Source: Pyrenophora tritici-repentis (lineage: Eukaryota > Ascomycota > Dothideomycetes > Pleosporales > Pleosporaceae). From it: DNA of 64,000 bases. Positions 44,160-54,796 of this stretch are shown one piece after another (the stretch's first letter is position 1; each line of letters starts with the position of its first letter). The notes under the pieces are model-generated. The model ran no database searches and was not told where the DNA came from. It was given only the letters and a program-made list of their open reading frames with translations. The stretch is taken from contig NC_089394.1 of assembly GCF_003171515.1 (NCBI RefSeq), positions 1,550,001-1,614,000 of the forward strand, written 5' to 3'. Position numbers and translations under genes: made by a program.

Positions 44160-47100
44160 ATGGCGTGGGACCACCTCTCCATCACCAAGCCGCATCTGGT
44201 CTACCTGATCCTCGGAGGCTTCACCAGCCTGTTCATGCTGTGCTCTTCAGTAATCAAAGAGCGCCTGTACATTGGTGAAGCTACCGTCGCGACCATATGT
44301 GGTATCATATTCGGCCCGCACGCGGCGAACCTCATAGACCCGTCGACATGGGGCAACGTTGACTTGATCACGCTAGAGTTTTCGCGCATCGTTCTGGTCG
44401 TGCAATGCTTCGCCGTCGGCGTCGAATTGCCGCGCGCATACATGGAGAAGCACTGGAGGTCGGTCGTCCTCCTCCTCTTACCAGTCATGACATTCGGCTG
44501 GTTGATAACCAGCCTGTTCATCTGGGGCTTGTTCCATGCCCATCTTAATTGGCTGGATAGTCTGTGCATCGCCGCTTGCGTTACCGCCACGGACCCTGTC
44601 CTAGCTTCGTCGGTTGTCGGTAAAGGAAAGTTCGCCAAGCGAGTGCCAAAGCATTTGCGAGATCTGCTATCCTGCGAATCCGGCTGCAACGATGGCATGG
44701 CCTTTCCCTTCGTTTACTTGGCCATCTACCTCATCGAGTACCGTCCCGACGCTAATCAGGTTGCTTATCACTGGTTCTGCTACACAGTCCTCTATGAATG
44801 CATCTTTGGCGCTTTCTATGGATTCGTCGTAGGATATATTGCACGTCGCGCAATTAGATGGGCTCACGAAAAGGACCTCATTGATCGTGAGAGTTTCCTC
44901 GTCTTCTACTTTGTGCTGGCGCTCTTTTGTGCCGGCTCAGGTTCCTTGCTTGGAATGGATGACTTGCTCGTAGGTTTCGCTTGCGGAGTCGGCTTCTCCA
45001 ACGACGGATGGTTTCTCGAGAAAACCGAGGAGTCACACGTCTCCAACGTTATCGATTTGCTCATCAACTTGGCTTTCTTCGTTTACTTTGGCTCCATCAT
45101 TCCCTGGGAGCAGTTCAATTCGGACATTATCGGTCTATCGCCATGGCGTCTAGTTGTCCTTGGTATTCTGGTGCTTTTCTTCCGCCGGATTCCCATCATG
45201 CTGATGCTCAAACCCGTCATACCCGACATCAAGACATGGCGCGAGGCTTCTTTTGCTGGTCACTTTGGGCCTATTGGTGTTGGTGGCTTGTTTGTCGCTA
45301 TCCTTGCAAGAGCTGAACTCGAGACCGAAACGACAACCCCTCTAGCCGTACTACCGGAGCCAGGATTTGAACATCTGAACATTATTGAGATGATCTGGCC
45401 GATTACCTGTTTCTTGGTCATTGTCAGCATCATCGTCCATGGCAGTTCCATTGCAGTCTTTACCCTGGGCAAGCGCATCAACACGCTTACAATCTCCATG
45501 TCTTACACACAAGCGAACGAAAATGGGCCTGGCTGGATGGATCGTCTTCCTCGCATTCAGTCACGTTCCAGGTCTTCCATGGCTCGACGCCCCTCTGAAT
45601 CTTCGTATGACGAAAAAGCGGAATTGGCAGCGGCAGGTTTCGGTGGCACGTTCCTCCGCCGCCAAAAGGAAGACAAAACCCAAAGCCGGAACCACAGCCG
45701 ATCCAACTCAGCAGAGCCGCGAGGACGACGCTGGGATGCGGGTCGTGGACCAGGTGGGCCCATCTCGCAATCTGCCATCGCTCCAAACAGGCGCGACGAT
45801 GCCCAGACAGCGACAGTGTCACCAGAGGAAGATACCGATACTTTTGCTGATGCGATGGCCATCTCTAGTGAGAGTTCGTCGAGTGGAGAGAAGATGAAGA
45901 TGCGGGAGCCTGAAGAAGAAATCTACCAGGAAGGCCACAACACAGTCTTTGAAGATAAAGAAGGCAATGTTCTTGGAGTCAGGGACAGCCATGGGGAGCA
46001 TGGCGCGGAACGACGGAGACATGATAGTGAGAGGGCAGAGGAACTACTGAAGAAAAAGGACGTCCAACATGGGGTGTCGCAAAAGGAGCACAATGGTACA
46101 TTTGAAGAAGCATCTGGTAAGATTGGGGATGCGGTTGAGCATCCTCACAAGACATGGCGCAACCGAATGCAAAGTTACACAGGTCGCGCTCCCAAGGATG
46201 GAAAGGCAGCAGAGCCCTTGAAGGCTGAGAAGCCAGCACACAAGTCAGGCAAGCATGGTCCCGCCCTCGCATATCAATATGGTAATACCATTATTGTTGA
46301 AGATGAGGATGGTGAGGTCCTGAAGAAGTACGATATTCCAAAGGGGCCGAAGGAAGGTCGGCCTGCGAACACTCGTGGCCAGTCTATGGCGGAGACGTCG
46401 ACGAGTCGTGCTGTGCAAAGTCTGAAGCGCATGGGAACCCACATGGGCGTGGCAGCTACTCAGCAGGCAGGCCCATCCGGCACTCAACCCACCAGTAACA
46501 AGAAGAAGAAAGCAGCAGAGTTAGCAGCGAAGGAGCAAGAGGACGACGACCTGCTTCGTTTCACCGTTACAGCTGGAGGGCGTCGGATGAGCAAGTTGGA
46601 ATTCATCCAACAGATGTCGCAGATGAACCCGAAAGACCGGGCCAAGTTTGTGCAGAGCAGCGATGCTCCCGAGGCTGTCAAGGATGCCGCACATCAGGAC
46701 GCAAAGGACCATACCGCCGAACAACGACGCCGCGCAGCCTCTGTGCAAGCGAACGTTCCTCCTGTCGTTGGTGAAGCGGGCGAGGCCGAGTTGCAAAAGA
46801 TTCCATCGCCAGCAGCGGATGCGGAAGGGAAACCTCGTGGTCCGGAGGGGTTGACGCTTGTCGACAGCAACAACGAACATGTGCCATTCCACTCCGTACG
46901 CCAGGATCTCGAGGGTTACTCGAATGATCAGGGTCCCGAGACCGCTGCGCAGCGCCGACGTCGTCGAGCTGCCGAGCAATCTGCCGAGCAATCCCCAAGC
47001 CAAGGACCCCGAGCCCCTAACACCAGCGCTGAACCGCAACCCCAAGAAGACGAAGGCTTCGAAGGCGAAACCGCAGCAGAACGCAAGCGTCGTTTAGGCG

Positions 47101-47384
47101 CCCTTGGTGTAGGCAACGACGATACCCCCGAATCCGACTCTGAAAATGAGCTGGAGACTGGCGATCCGCTCGAAACTGGTCGCGGTACTCACTCCAATGC
47201 CGAGCACAGCGGCAAGGTGCTCTCACCTGCACGTCGCACCCCCGGCATTCGCTTCGCTGATCAGCCCCGCGTACCGACCAAAGATGAGCGTGCAGCCGAA
47301 GACGCACGGGAGAAGGAGGATTTGGATCGTGAAAAGGAGCAAAAGAGGAAGAGTGGGCTTGGTAGACTTGTTAGTCGCAAGTAG
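44160..47384 (+). CDS. NHA1: plasma-membrane Na+/H+ (K+) antiporter, Nha1/Sod2 type
   Basis: Intronless, 1074 residues from MAWDHLSITKPHLVY (GCCATGG context). The frame is open from 44034, but the extra 42 residues are not conserved in character. About the first 430 residues form a CPA1-type transporter with about 12 hydrophobic helices. Conserved elements are GEATVATICGIIFGPHAANL, TATDPVLASSVVGKGKFAKR (Asp145) and SGCNDGMAFPF (Asn177-Asp178, the ion-binding pair region). The remaining about 600 residues are a hydrophilic, Lys/Glu/Arg-rich cytosolic tail, as in fungal Nha1. It expels Na+ and K+ in exchange for protons and sets salt tolerance and pH balance. The tail contains repeated short motifs such as GNTIIVEDEDGEVL and HNTVFEDKEGNVLGV. 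Confidence 0.93.
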   Translation: MAWDHLSITKPHLVYLILGGFTSLFMLCSSVIKERLYIGEATVATICGIIFGPHAANLIDPSTWGNVDLITLEFSRIVLVVQCFAVGVELPRAYMEKHWRSVVLLLLPVMTFGWLITSLFIWGLFHAHLNWLDSLCIAACVTATDPVLASSVVGKGKFAKRVPKHLRDLLSCESGCNDGMAFPFVYLAIYLIEYRPDANQVAYHWFCYTVLYECIFGAFYGFVVGYIARRAIRWAHEKDLIDRESFLVFYFVLALFCAGSGSLLGMDDLLVGFACGVGFSNDGWFLEKTEESHVSNVIDLLINLAFFVYFGSIIPWEQFNSDIIGLSPWRLVVLGILVLFFRRIPIMLMLKPVIPDIKTWREASFAGHFGPIGVGGLFVAILARAELETETTTPLAVLPEPGFEHLNIIEMIWPITCFLVIVSIIVHGSSIAVFTLGKRINTLTISMSYTQANENGPGWMDRLPRIQSRSRSSMARRPSESSYDEKAELAAAGFGGTFLRRQKEDKTQSRNHSRSNSAEPRGRRWDAGRGPGGPISQSAIAPNRRDDAQTATVSPEEDTDTFADAMAISSESSSSGEKMKMREPEEEIYQEGHNTVFEDKEGNVLGVRDSHGEHGAERRRHDSERAEELLKKKDVQHGVSQKEHNGTFEEASGKIGDAVEHPHKTWRNRMQSYTGRAPKDGKAAEPLKAEKPAHKSGKHGPALAYQYGNTIIVEDEDGEVLKKYDIPKGPKEGRPANTRGQSMAETSTSRAVQSLKRMGTHMGVAATQQAGPSGTQPTSNKKKKAAELAAKEQEDDDLLRFTVTAGGRRMSKLEFIQQMSQMNPKDRAKFVQSSDAPEAVKDAAHQDAKDHTAEQRRRAASVQANVPPVVGEAGEAELQKIPSPAADAEGKPRGPEGLTLVDSNNEHVPFHSVRQDLEGYSNDQGPETAAQRRRRRAAEQSAEQSPSQGPRAPNTSAEPQPQEDEGFEGETAAERKRRLGALGVGNDDTPESDSENELETGDPLETGRGTHSNAEHSGKVLSPARRTPGIRFADQPRVPTKDERAAEDAREKEDLDREKEQKRKSGLGRLVSRK

Positions 47385-47932
47385 AGAGGCTGTGAGACTG
47401 ATTTCATGTCAAGAATGACTCTGCTCTGTTATTTTCTTACGGATTTCACATCTATTTTCTAATGTTCGGAGGTTGGCTTTATGTCTGTCGTTGATGCCAA
47501 TGTGTGTAGCTGCATAGCGTCGCGGCGTTCTTTTCTTGGCGGTTGGTGGTCGATGATCTAAAAAACCAGGACCTGAGACCTGGGTGTTGTTTTGGGTAAT
47601 ACGGTACTGGTAGTGTGTTTTACGATTATTCTCTCTCCCTCCCTGCTCTTAGGGTTGGGTAGACATGCATTGTGGTATGAAGAAAAAAAGAGAGAGGTAT
47701 AGGAAAAGACTTTCTAGACCTATGATACTGCTTGTTAACAAAATGGTGTATGTGTGTTGTACATGTGTGATAGAGAGTTGAATGAGATTGTACTCGGGTC
47801 TTTGCATAAAGCCTATACACTTTACTGTGCCTTTGAAGGCGTAGGCGTAGGCGAATTTCACAGAAACTTGTATCATAACCATCTGGCTTACAACTTCCTG
47901 TTAAAGGATACCTTGGTTAGCATAGGTAGTGC

Positions 47933-48092
47933 CACAGTCCGCAACAATCAATTAAGTGGGTCCTAGAAGGTTCAGATTGGATTGATTGATTACCGCTTTA
48001 AGCCTAGTAGTTACCTATAGGAGTTTAAGCCCTACCTAGATAGGTAAGTGGGTCTAGGAGAGTGACCGGATTGAATTGATTGTTGCGGAGTC
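47933..48092. mobile_element. 160-bp MITE (MITE copy 2)
   Basis: Same length and, base by base by eye, the same sequence as the copy at 12575-12734, in the same orientation. It begins CACAGTCCGCAACAATC and ends GATTGTTGCGGAGTC. It is flanked by the 10-bp direct repeat TAGGTAGTGC (47923-47932, 48093-48102). Identity over 160 bp and the intact target duplication point to very recent transposition. Confidence 0.93.
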
Positions 48093-48293
48093 TAGGTAGT
48101 GCCACACACGTACCTAGGCTAACAAGCCCATACTCTTGAACAGCTCGTACGGAACTTGTTCTAAGACCTTCCACATCTCGTAAGTTTGGCCCACCTTACG
48201 TCACGCGCCATCAGGATAAATGCCCCAACGTGGCCGTGGCCGCATCTGGGCATGCACCATGATTTAGGCGCCCAGCATCCGGCATGGAAAAAT

Positions 48294-48310
48294 CTTATCA
48301 GATTGATAAG
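48294..48310. promoter_or_regulatory. palindromic double GATA site
   Basis: CTTATCA-GAT-TGATAAG is a perfect dyad with two inverted GATA boxes, about 390 bp upstream of the O-methyltransferase ATG. GATA factors such as AreA (nitrogen) and White-Collar-type (light) proteins bind such sites. The role here is inference. Confidence 0.45.
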
Positions 48311-48702
48311 ATGATCTGATTAGCATCCACCATCTTCCAGTGGCGACGACATCATGCGTCGTTGGTAATTGTGTGTGGGTCTATCCGGAGGACGCTTACT
48401 CTTTAGGTCCGGTTTTGACGACGAGCTCTGATTCCCCACCAATTACAGACTCTTTCACATGCAGTACGTCCCTGGGCTAGTTGTAGGTCCCTTGCGGTCA
48501 TCAGTGCACATGTCTGGTTGAAAAAGATGAACGTATGGTTTGGGAATGGTAATAAGCGTATGGCAATGACGCAAAGGGCTGATTTGAAGTTTTGTTGGGA
48601 TGGGGACACATGAGCTGTATATATTCATAAATTTGGCTGCGTCTCTCTGGTTGATCCAAATCCCCAATTTCAATCTCTCTGCCCCAGCCAGATTTCTTCA
48701 AG

Positions 48703-50099
48703 ATGGGTTCCATTCAAGAGAAGGAGATAGCCACGCTCAACAGCCTAGCGGCTCAAATCAGCGAACTCGCTGCAAAGATGACGAAACAGCTCGAAACAGA
48801 AAAGGTACCACCCGTCACTCTCGAGGCGGACAGCCCTGTCAAATACAAGAACGTCTCTGGGGAGGTCTTCATGTTAAGACAGAGTCTGGAAGATGCGTTG
48901 AAGGACATGTGGATATTGAGTCAGGGGCCGAGTGATAGCGTATTCAACTACGTACACATGGCCATTCCAGATGCGGCTTGCCTGAACATCCTGAACAGGT
49001 TCAACTTCTGGAACACAGTTCCTATATACGGCGAGGCGACGTTCGAAAATGTAGCGAAGCAAACTAAGCTTCCGTTGGAGGTGGTCAGTCGTGTTCTCGA
49101 ACACGCTGTCACCATGCGCTTCTTCGTCAAGCCATCGCCTACAGCAACTTCAGTCAGGCATACCTCCCGATCTGCTGCCCTTGCAAAAGATGCCGGGTTG
49201 TCTGCTCTTGTGCATATGGTGTTGGATGAGGCTGGCCCACCCATGTTCATGCTTCCGGAAGCTCTACGTCGCTTCTCACAAGGGAAACCGGACATCTCCA
49301 AGGACGTAAAAGAGACCGCATTCAAGCTCTGTCGCTCCGGTGGTGCATGGGGCGATTATGAAAATAGCTGGGACTTTATCGAGAATGATGGCGAAGGCGA
49401 AGAGAAGGGATGGCGGCAAAGAAATTTCATCAAGTTCATGGCCTACATCAAGGACTTGTTCCAAACAGAAAGCCACGTACTCAGTGCAATCGACTGGAAG
49501 GCCGCTGGTAATGCCACCGTCGTCGACGTAAGTATATGAAAGCCTTGACCACATCATGCATCCAGCTAACACATACCCAGATCGCAGGCTCAGCCGGCCA
49601 CGACGACGCCGTCCTCGCAAAAGCCTTCCCCAACCTCAAAATCGTCGTCGAAGACCTCGCAGAAGTCGCCGCCGTCTTTGAAAAGGAATTCCCCACCGAC
49701 CTCAAATCCCGCGTCTCCTTCCGCACACATAACATGTTCGACCCGCAGCCCGTCCAAGCAGACATCTACATGCTCAAGTGGGTACTGCACGATTGGCCAG
49801 ACGCCGAATCCATCAAGGTCTTGCAAGCTCTTCGTCCTGCGCTTAGACCCGGTGCGCGCGTTGTCTTTGTCGATTATGTTGGTAAGCAAGAGCCGAGCGA
49901 GGAAGACTTGCCGAGGAGTATCCATGGCTTTGGCACGGCAATGGATTTACGTATGATGGCGCTGTTCAATGCAAAGGAGAGGCCGGTGGAGGCTTGGAGG
50001 GAGATTTTTAGACAGGCGGATGAGAGGTTCGATATTGTGAAGGTTGAGGCTGATCCGTTGACTTTTATGTGTGTGTTGGAAGCTGTTTGGAGGGGATAG
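48703..50099 (+). CDS. S-adenosylmethionine-dependent O-methyltransferase (class II plant/fungal type)
   Basis: Two exons (48703-49527, 49581-50099; 53-nt intron) give 447 residues. The first 100 residues include coiled-coil-like helices (TLNSLAAQISELAAKMTKQL). A winged-helix dimerisation part follows (FENVAKQTKLPLEVVSRVLE HAVTMRFF). The Rossmann part starts exactly at the intron with the SAM-binding strand VVDIAGSAGHDDAVLAKAFP and VVEDLAE. The catalytic His is in LKWVLHDWPDAESIKVL, and VVFVDYVG and AMDLRMMALFNAKER follow. These enzymes methylate phenolic hydroxyls in secondary metabolism. No polyketide or peptide synthase lies nearby, so it is a stand-alone gene here; its substrate is unknown. 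Confidence 0.9.
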
Positions 50100-50635
50100 A
50101 TAGGGAAGAGGTAGGGGGAAGCGGAATCAGGGAATTATTGAGGCAGTTTCCAGACAAAAAATTCTCAGGTTTTGAGAGGAAGATTGTGTCCGTGTCTTTG
50201 TCTGTGATTGTGCAGATTTTCTTGTTGCTGGTGACTCGATTCGGTTCGTCGCCGATAGCCCGATGATCTCAGCCACCCTAACCGTTTGACCTTGGGATAC
50301 TTATATATTATGCGATTTGCTATTCTCTATGAAAGACACACATATAACTTCTGGTGATGTGATGACTACAACTGGAAGAAACCGCGCCTTAGTTCAGAAA
50401 ACGGGTGAGCCCCTCGATCTAAGATACAGCCACAGAGTATACAGGAGTATCCATTGCACCAAGCCCAAGCTTACGAATCCACTAACACTACCTGAATCAA
50501 TGCTCGTACGAAGAATCAGCTTTGATCATGGAATCGCACCGAACTTGATCACGCTAGGGTATTAATTGAAGTATAAGATCCCACCCAACTCCGGCATATG
50601 ATACCACCATACCATTTCACCAAACCATTACCAAC
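50100..50635. other. intergenic, promoter of SSU1-like gene
   Basis: About 540 bp with no domain-bearing frame. TATATATT occurs near 50302 and the last 60 bp are C/A-rich with CCATACCATTTCACC. Confidence 0.4.
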
Positions 50636-52046
50636 ATGTCAAATCCTTGCCCTACTTCACAGAATATCTCCTTTTTACCCACAGGAACCATGATATCGAC
50701 TTCTTGTTATACAGAAACCCCTCGCGTAATCAACCACCCTCTCCCAAAATGGTTGATTCCCGCAAACCAGCGAAACTGGCGCCGCGCCGTCCAAAACTTC
50801 ACGCCATCATGGGTACGCAAACCTCGCCTCCACAAAAGCGGTGTCAAACGAAGTTTTGCTAACCAAACCATTTCGTTCCGCAGTTTGCAGTAACAATGGG
50901 CACAGGCATTGTCGCAATCCTTCTACACACGCTATCCTCACTGTACCCAAGTTATCACCGCCCACTACACATCCTTAGCATAATCATCTTTCTCTTAAAC
51001 ACCGTCATCTTCAGCGTCATACTTGTCATCTCTATCCTCAGATACACCTTGTATCCGGCAACCTGGACGCTAATGCTACGACACCGGATGCAATCGCTTT
51101 TCGTGGGCACATCACCAATGGGCTTCGCTACGCTCATCAACATGTTCGTCGCAACATGTGTGCCAGTATGGGGTGGCTCAACGCCATATGTGGCGTGGGG
51201 AATGTGGTGGATTGATGTTGGTGTGAGTGTAGCGTGTTGTCTATATCTGCCGTTCCAAATGTAAGTGTCACTACCCCAGCCACGTATCCTCGCAACACTG
51301 ACACAGCTGGCAGGATGACCAAGCACCAAAACCAGCACGAGACAATGACTGCAGTATGGCTTCTGCCCATCGTTTCTTGTATCGTTGCCGCTGCATCTGG
51401 CGGCGTGGTGGCGTCCGTGCTACCAGATCCCAACCACGCCCTCATCACTATTGTGACTAGCTATGTGCTCTGGGGCATGGGCATTCCTCTTGCACTCGTG
51501 GTTCTAACGATATACTTCCACCGTCTTGCGATTCATAAACTTCCGCCGCAGGAAGTTATCGTCAGCGTGTTTCTTCCTCTGGGTCCTCTGGGTCAAGGCG
51601 GGTATGCGGCTATGCAGCTTGGGACCCAGGCTTTGAAGATCTTCCCACAGACGAAGACGCTGCATCCGGTGGCAGGGGAGGTACTATATGTACTGGGTCT
51701 CGTGACTGCCATGGTGCTGTGGGGCTTCGGGCTGGTGTGGTTGTTCTTCGCTGTTGCGTCGATTAGTCAGAGGAAGTTTCCTTTCAATATGGGGTGGTGA
51801 GGATTTACCTTTCCGATTGGCGTGTTTGCCATGTCCACGATTACTATGGGTCAGGAGCTTCCGTCGGCATTTTTTAGGATCCTGGGGATTGTGCTAGCAA
51901 GCGGTGTTATGGTGCTTTGGGCTGTGGTCGCTATGGGTACAGTGAGGAATATTCTCTACGGTAATCTGTTCGAGGCGCCCTGTTTGAGGGAGATGGAGAA
52001 GAGGGCGAGCGAGGAGGCGGCTGCGCGGCCGTATCGAGACGCATAA
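50636..52046 (+). pseudogene. SSU1: SSU1-type sulfite efflux/C4-dicarboxylate (TDT family) transporter with one in-frame stop
   Basis: Three exons (50636-50812, 50884-51260, 51314-52046; introns 71 and 53 nt) total 429 codons. Exon 1 ends WRRAVQNFTPSW and exon 2 begins FAVTMGTGIVAILLHTLSS, a hallmark of TDT-family transporters, so the splice is secure. About ten hydrophobic helices follow, with GTSPMGFATLINMFV, LGPLGQGGYAAMQLG and IGVFAMSTITMGQELPSAFF. After FNMGW a TGA (51798-51800, codon 347) stands where the family normally has a second Trp before GFTFPIGV. Everything after it stays in frame to TAA 52044-52046. It is either a nonsense allele lacking the last two helices or a sequence error. 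An intact version would export sulfite or import malate. Confidence 0.85.
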
Positions 52047-53665
52047 TGTATGGATGGTAGTGAGGTCAAGGTGTATTGCGAGTATAGAATCTAATGGCCT
52101 AAGTAACCAGCTCTTTCGTCTGGCAATCCACTATCCGTGTCCTACTCTGTTTTGGCAAAGACAACGATAAAGAAGTTGGAAGAGAGTTGCGAAATGTCGC
52201 GAAGTATACAATACGACTGCGAGAAGCCGCGGTGTTCCTCTATCGCAATGTATGGTTGCTGCACCTTGACAACTTCGCCGCACGCTGGAAGCCGTCGAAT
52301 ATGCATGATAAGGTAAGGGCAGACAACAATGAGCAAGCATGCTTAGCCTCGAGGCCCAAGCTCTTCTTGGCTCTGGCATGCTCTGGCATTCATAACTTCT
52401 CGCCTTCCTTAAGACTGCAATCAACGGCCAACTTGTACTTGCCTAAAAGGGCATTCGCGATCTTTCGCTTTACGACAGGCTGATTAAGCTCACTTCTAGT
52501 TCGCAACTTTTCGCTTTACTCTCTGTAGCAATCAACGGCCAACCAGTACTTACACAAAAGGGTATTCGCGATTTTTCGTTTTTGCTTCACAAAAGTGAAA
52601 GGCTAAGTAAGCTGTACTTAGATAGGTCCAAGCTCACCGAGCAACGCGAAAAGTTGCGAATAGAAAGTGCCCAGGTGAGCTTAGACCACCTATCCAGACC
52701 TTACTCAGCTTGTCTTAGTGCTTTTGCACGTGTGCCGTGAGCGAATCGAATGAAACGTTCCTTTCCCTTTTTGATCGTCTTTGCTACCAATCAAATACTT
52801 TGCACGTGACTTTGAAAGATGGTGCAGCTCTCTACCGCAATCAACGGCCAATGTGAACCTGCCTAAAAGGGTGTTTTAAGAATCACGTGCGAACCCTCTC
52901 GGCGAAGTCTAAGCTTCGCTCTTGGCATTCGCGATTCTTCGCTTTCCTTGAGCTACTGCAATCAATGGCTGGGTGAAACTTGCCTCTTCTGGCATTCGCG
53001 ATTTTTCGCTTTGCGCATGGATGAGTAAGACCTAAGCTGGTCTTGGGGTCTATGCTTCCCTCAGTTCGCGATTTTTCGCTCTCCTCTCTAACTGCGATCA
53101 ACGGTCAGGTATTTGCATAATGTCATAGGCTGGTGGTATCAATCACTAATCTTTATTTTTATATCCAGATGATTAGTACAAGACATCAATGTGGAAAGGA
53201 GGTGACGTCGTGGTTTCAAGACCCACATGAATGATGGCTTCCATAGTGTGGCTGTAAAGCGCCCCGCTTAAACGTGTTAGGCAGGAGCTGGCCCCCTTCC
53301 TGCCAACCGAGATTTGTCGATGCTCACGACCATCTACTTTTGCATGGCACGCTGCTGATCATCATTTGCGCTCTTTGCGACATCTAAGTACACCACCATG
53401 CGCTGTACAGATGCCGATGCATGACTAAGAACGCCATGTCTCGGTTGTGTGCAACCTCTATCTGGAACGGGCAATACCAGGGAAACCGAAAGCCTCGCCA
53501 AGGCTTTATCACTCATCCAAAGCTGGCAACTTTCCGTCACCGACACATACTCTATAGGGAAAGAGTCTTTTCAGCCTCGTTCATTCTCTGCTGCGAACAT
53601 GCATAAGTTGACTTCACAGGTACCATGTAGCTGCTGCTGCACAGAAACAAATCCCTTCATTCATC
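52047..53665. other. intergenic with clustered short repeats
   Basis: No protein gene. Most of the interval is occupied by the repeat cluster at 52420-53110. It contains three CACGTG cores (52727-52890). Confidence 0.5.
52420..53110. repeat. cluster of diverged tandem/dispersed units (GCAATCAACGGCCAA ... TTCGCGATTTTTCGCTTT)
   Basis: Block A, GCAATCAACGGCCAA or a close variant, occurs near 52420, 52529, 52839, 52958 and 53093. Block B, TTCGCGATTTTTCGCTTT or a variant, occurs near 52453, 52500, 52564, 52926, 52994 and 53064. CTTGCCTAAAAGGG or similar often lies between them. Some copies are inverted (GCGAAAAGTTGCGAA near 52649). Units are irregularly spaced at about 30-300 bp. No terminal repeats or coding were recognised. 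Confidence 0.7.
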
Positions 53666-54295
53666 ATGGCAACACCCGAACATCTTGAAGCATTTGCACC
53701 ATTATCATGGGCAACACCATACCTGAAATCTTCAAACTGGATTGCTTGCGACCGCGAACGGGGTAGTGAACCTGGCGAAGATACGGACCGATTCTGTCGC
53801 GAAACCATGCGCGCGAACCACGGCGTTCGGCACTGGCTCGAACTGTACGAGAAGCCTGCTCCAGGTGAAAAGGTCACCAAGTCCATCTCTCTCATCAAAT
53901 ACGGGACTGGCCTGAATGGCTTCCCGGGCATCTGTCATGGCGGCGCCCTCTTCACGCTCATGGACGAAGCCATGCTGCATATCATGGTCGCCAACACAGT
54001 GCTTGAGCATGGTCTTGGCTTCATCAAAGTGGGGGAGGAATACTGGAGACTACAGCTCCACGAAGGACGGTCGGCACAAGAGGTGCTCAAGGGTCGGTTG
54101 GCTACCGCAGGCATGAACATGAAGTTCCTGGCACCAGTGCTATGCCCAGGCGTTGTCGGCATTGAAACGGATGTGCTAGAGGATAAAGCAAACAAGATGA
54201 GGATGAGAGCCATCATGAGGGATCGACAGGGCAGACCGGTAGTTCAGGCTGAGGCATTATGGGTCAGGGTAGGAGGAGATGCAGCCAAACTATAA
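53666..54295 (+). CDS. hot-dog-fold thioesterase (4HBT superfamily)
   Basis: Intronless 209-residue protein. The hot-dog signature is GFPGICHGGALFTLMDEAML at about 90-109, with the conserved His-Gly-Gly and the Asp of the central helix. Later strands are LATAGMNMKFLAPVLCPGVV, RMRAIMRDRQGRPVVQAEAL and WVRVG. The N-terminus resembles other small fungal thioesterases. It likely hydrolyses acyl-CoA or acyl thioesters. No targeting signal is clear. The start at 53666 has the context ATCATGG. Confidence 0.85.
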   Translation: MATPEHLEAFAPLSWATPYLKSSNWIACDRERGSEPGEDTDRFCRETMRANHGVRHWLELYEKPAPGEKVTKSISLIKYGTGLNGFPGICHGGALFTLMDEAMLHIMVANTVLEHGLGFIKVGEEYWRLQLHEGRSAQEVLKGRLATAGMNMKFLAPVLCPGVVGIETDVLEDKANKMRMRAIMRDRQGRPVVQAEALWVRVGGDAAKL

Positions 54296-54796
54296 CCTCA
54301 GGTACATGATATGCACCAAGAATACCACAAGAATCGCACACACTTTCACGTTCAATCTTCCGTGTGCCTGAACAAACCTCAGGCATGAAGGTGTCGTCCA
54401 CCATCAAGGCAGGTTTCCCACCACACGTGCGCAAGGATCCTGGTTAGTGTCGCATCGACTTCGGACACACTAACCCACATAAGACGGCGGACTATTGGTC
54501 CTTCCCGCAACGGTGTTCCTCCGCTCCCAACTCGAGAAGTCGAATGCCTGCATCAATTTGTATCGGCATAACATCGCAGACAGGCAATGGCACATGCCGC
54601 CCCTTCCACGTACTATTCGCGTACTATTCGCGTACTATTCGCTATGGTGCTTAGAACAGCTTGGCTTATCTAGGAATATATCCGCGAGTGACAACACAGG
54701 ACGTCATGAGCTTTGTATAAGAAGAAGGGTGTTGCTTGCAAGGAAACCGCATCAGACTGCGAGGCAAAAAACGACAAGTCTTTACTATCGTTCACC
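54296..54796. other. intergenic upstream of the secreted EEP gene
   Basis: About 500 bp without a supported gene. A perfect triple repeat GTACTATTCGC lies at 54610-54642. Confidence 0.5.

Larger units (their letters stand above)
47385..48702. other. intergenic with a MITE and O-methyltransferase promoter
   Basis: No protein gene. It holds the NHA1 3' region, a full MITE copy at 47933-48092 and, at 48294-48310, a palindromic double GATA site. Confidence 0.5.
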
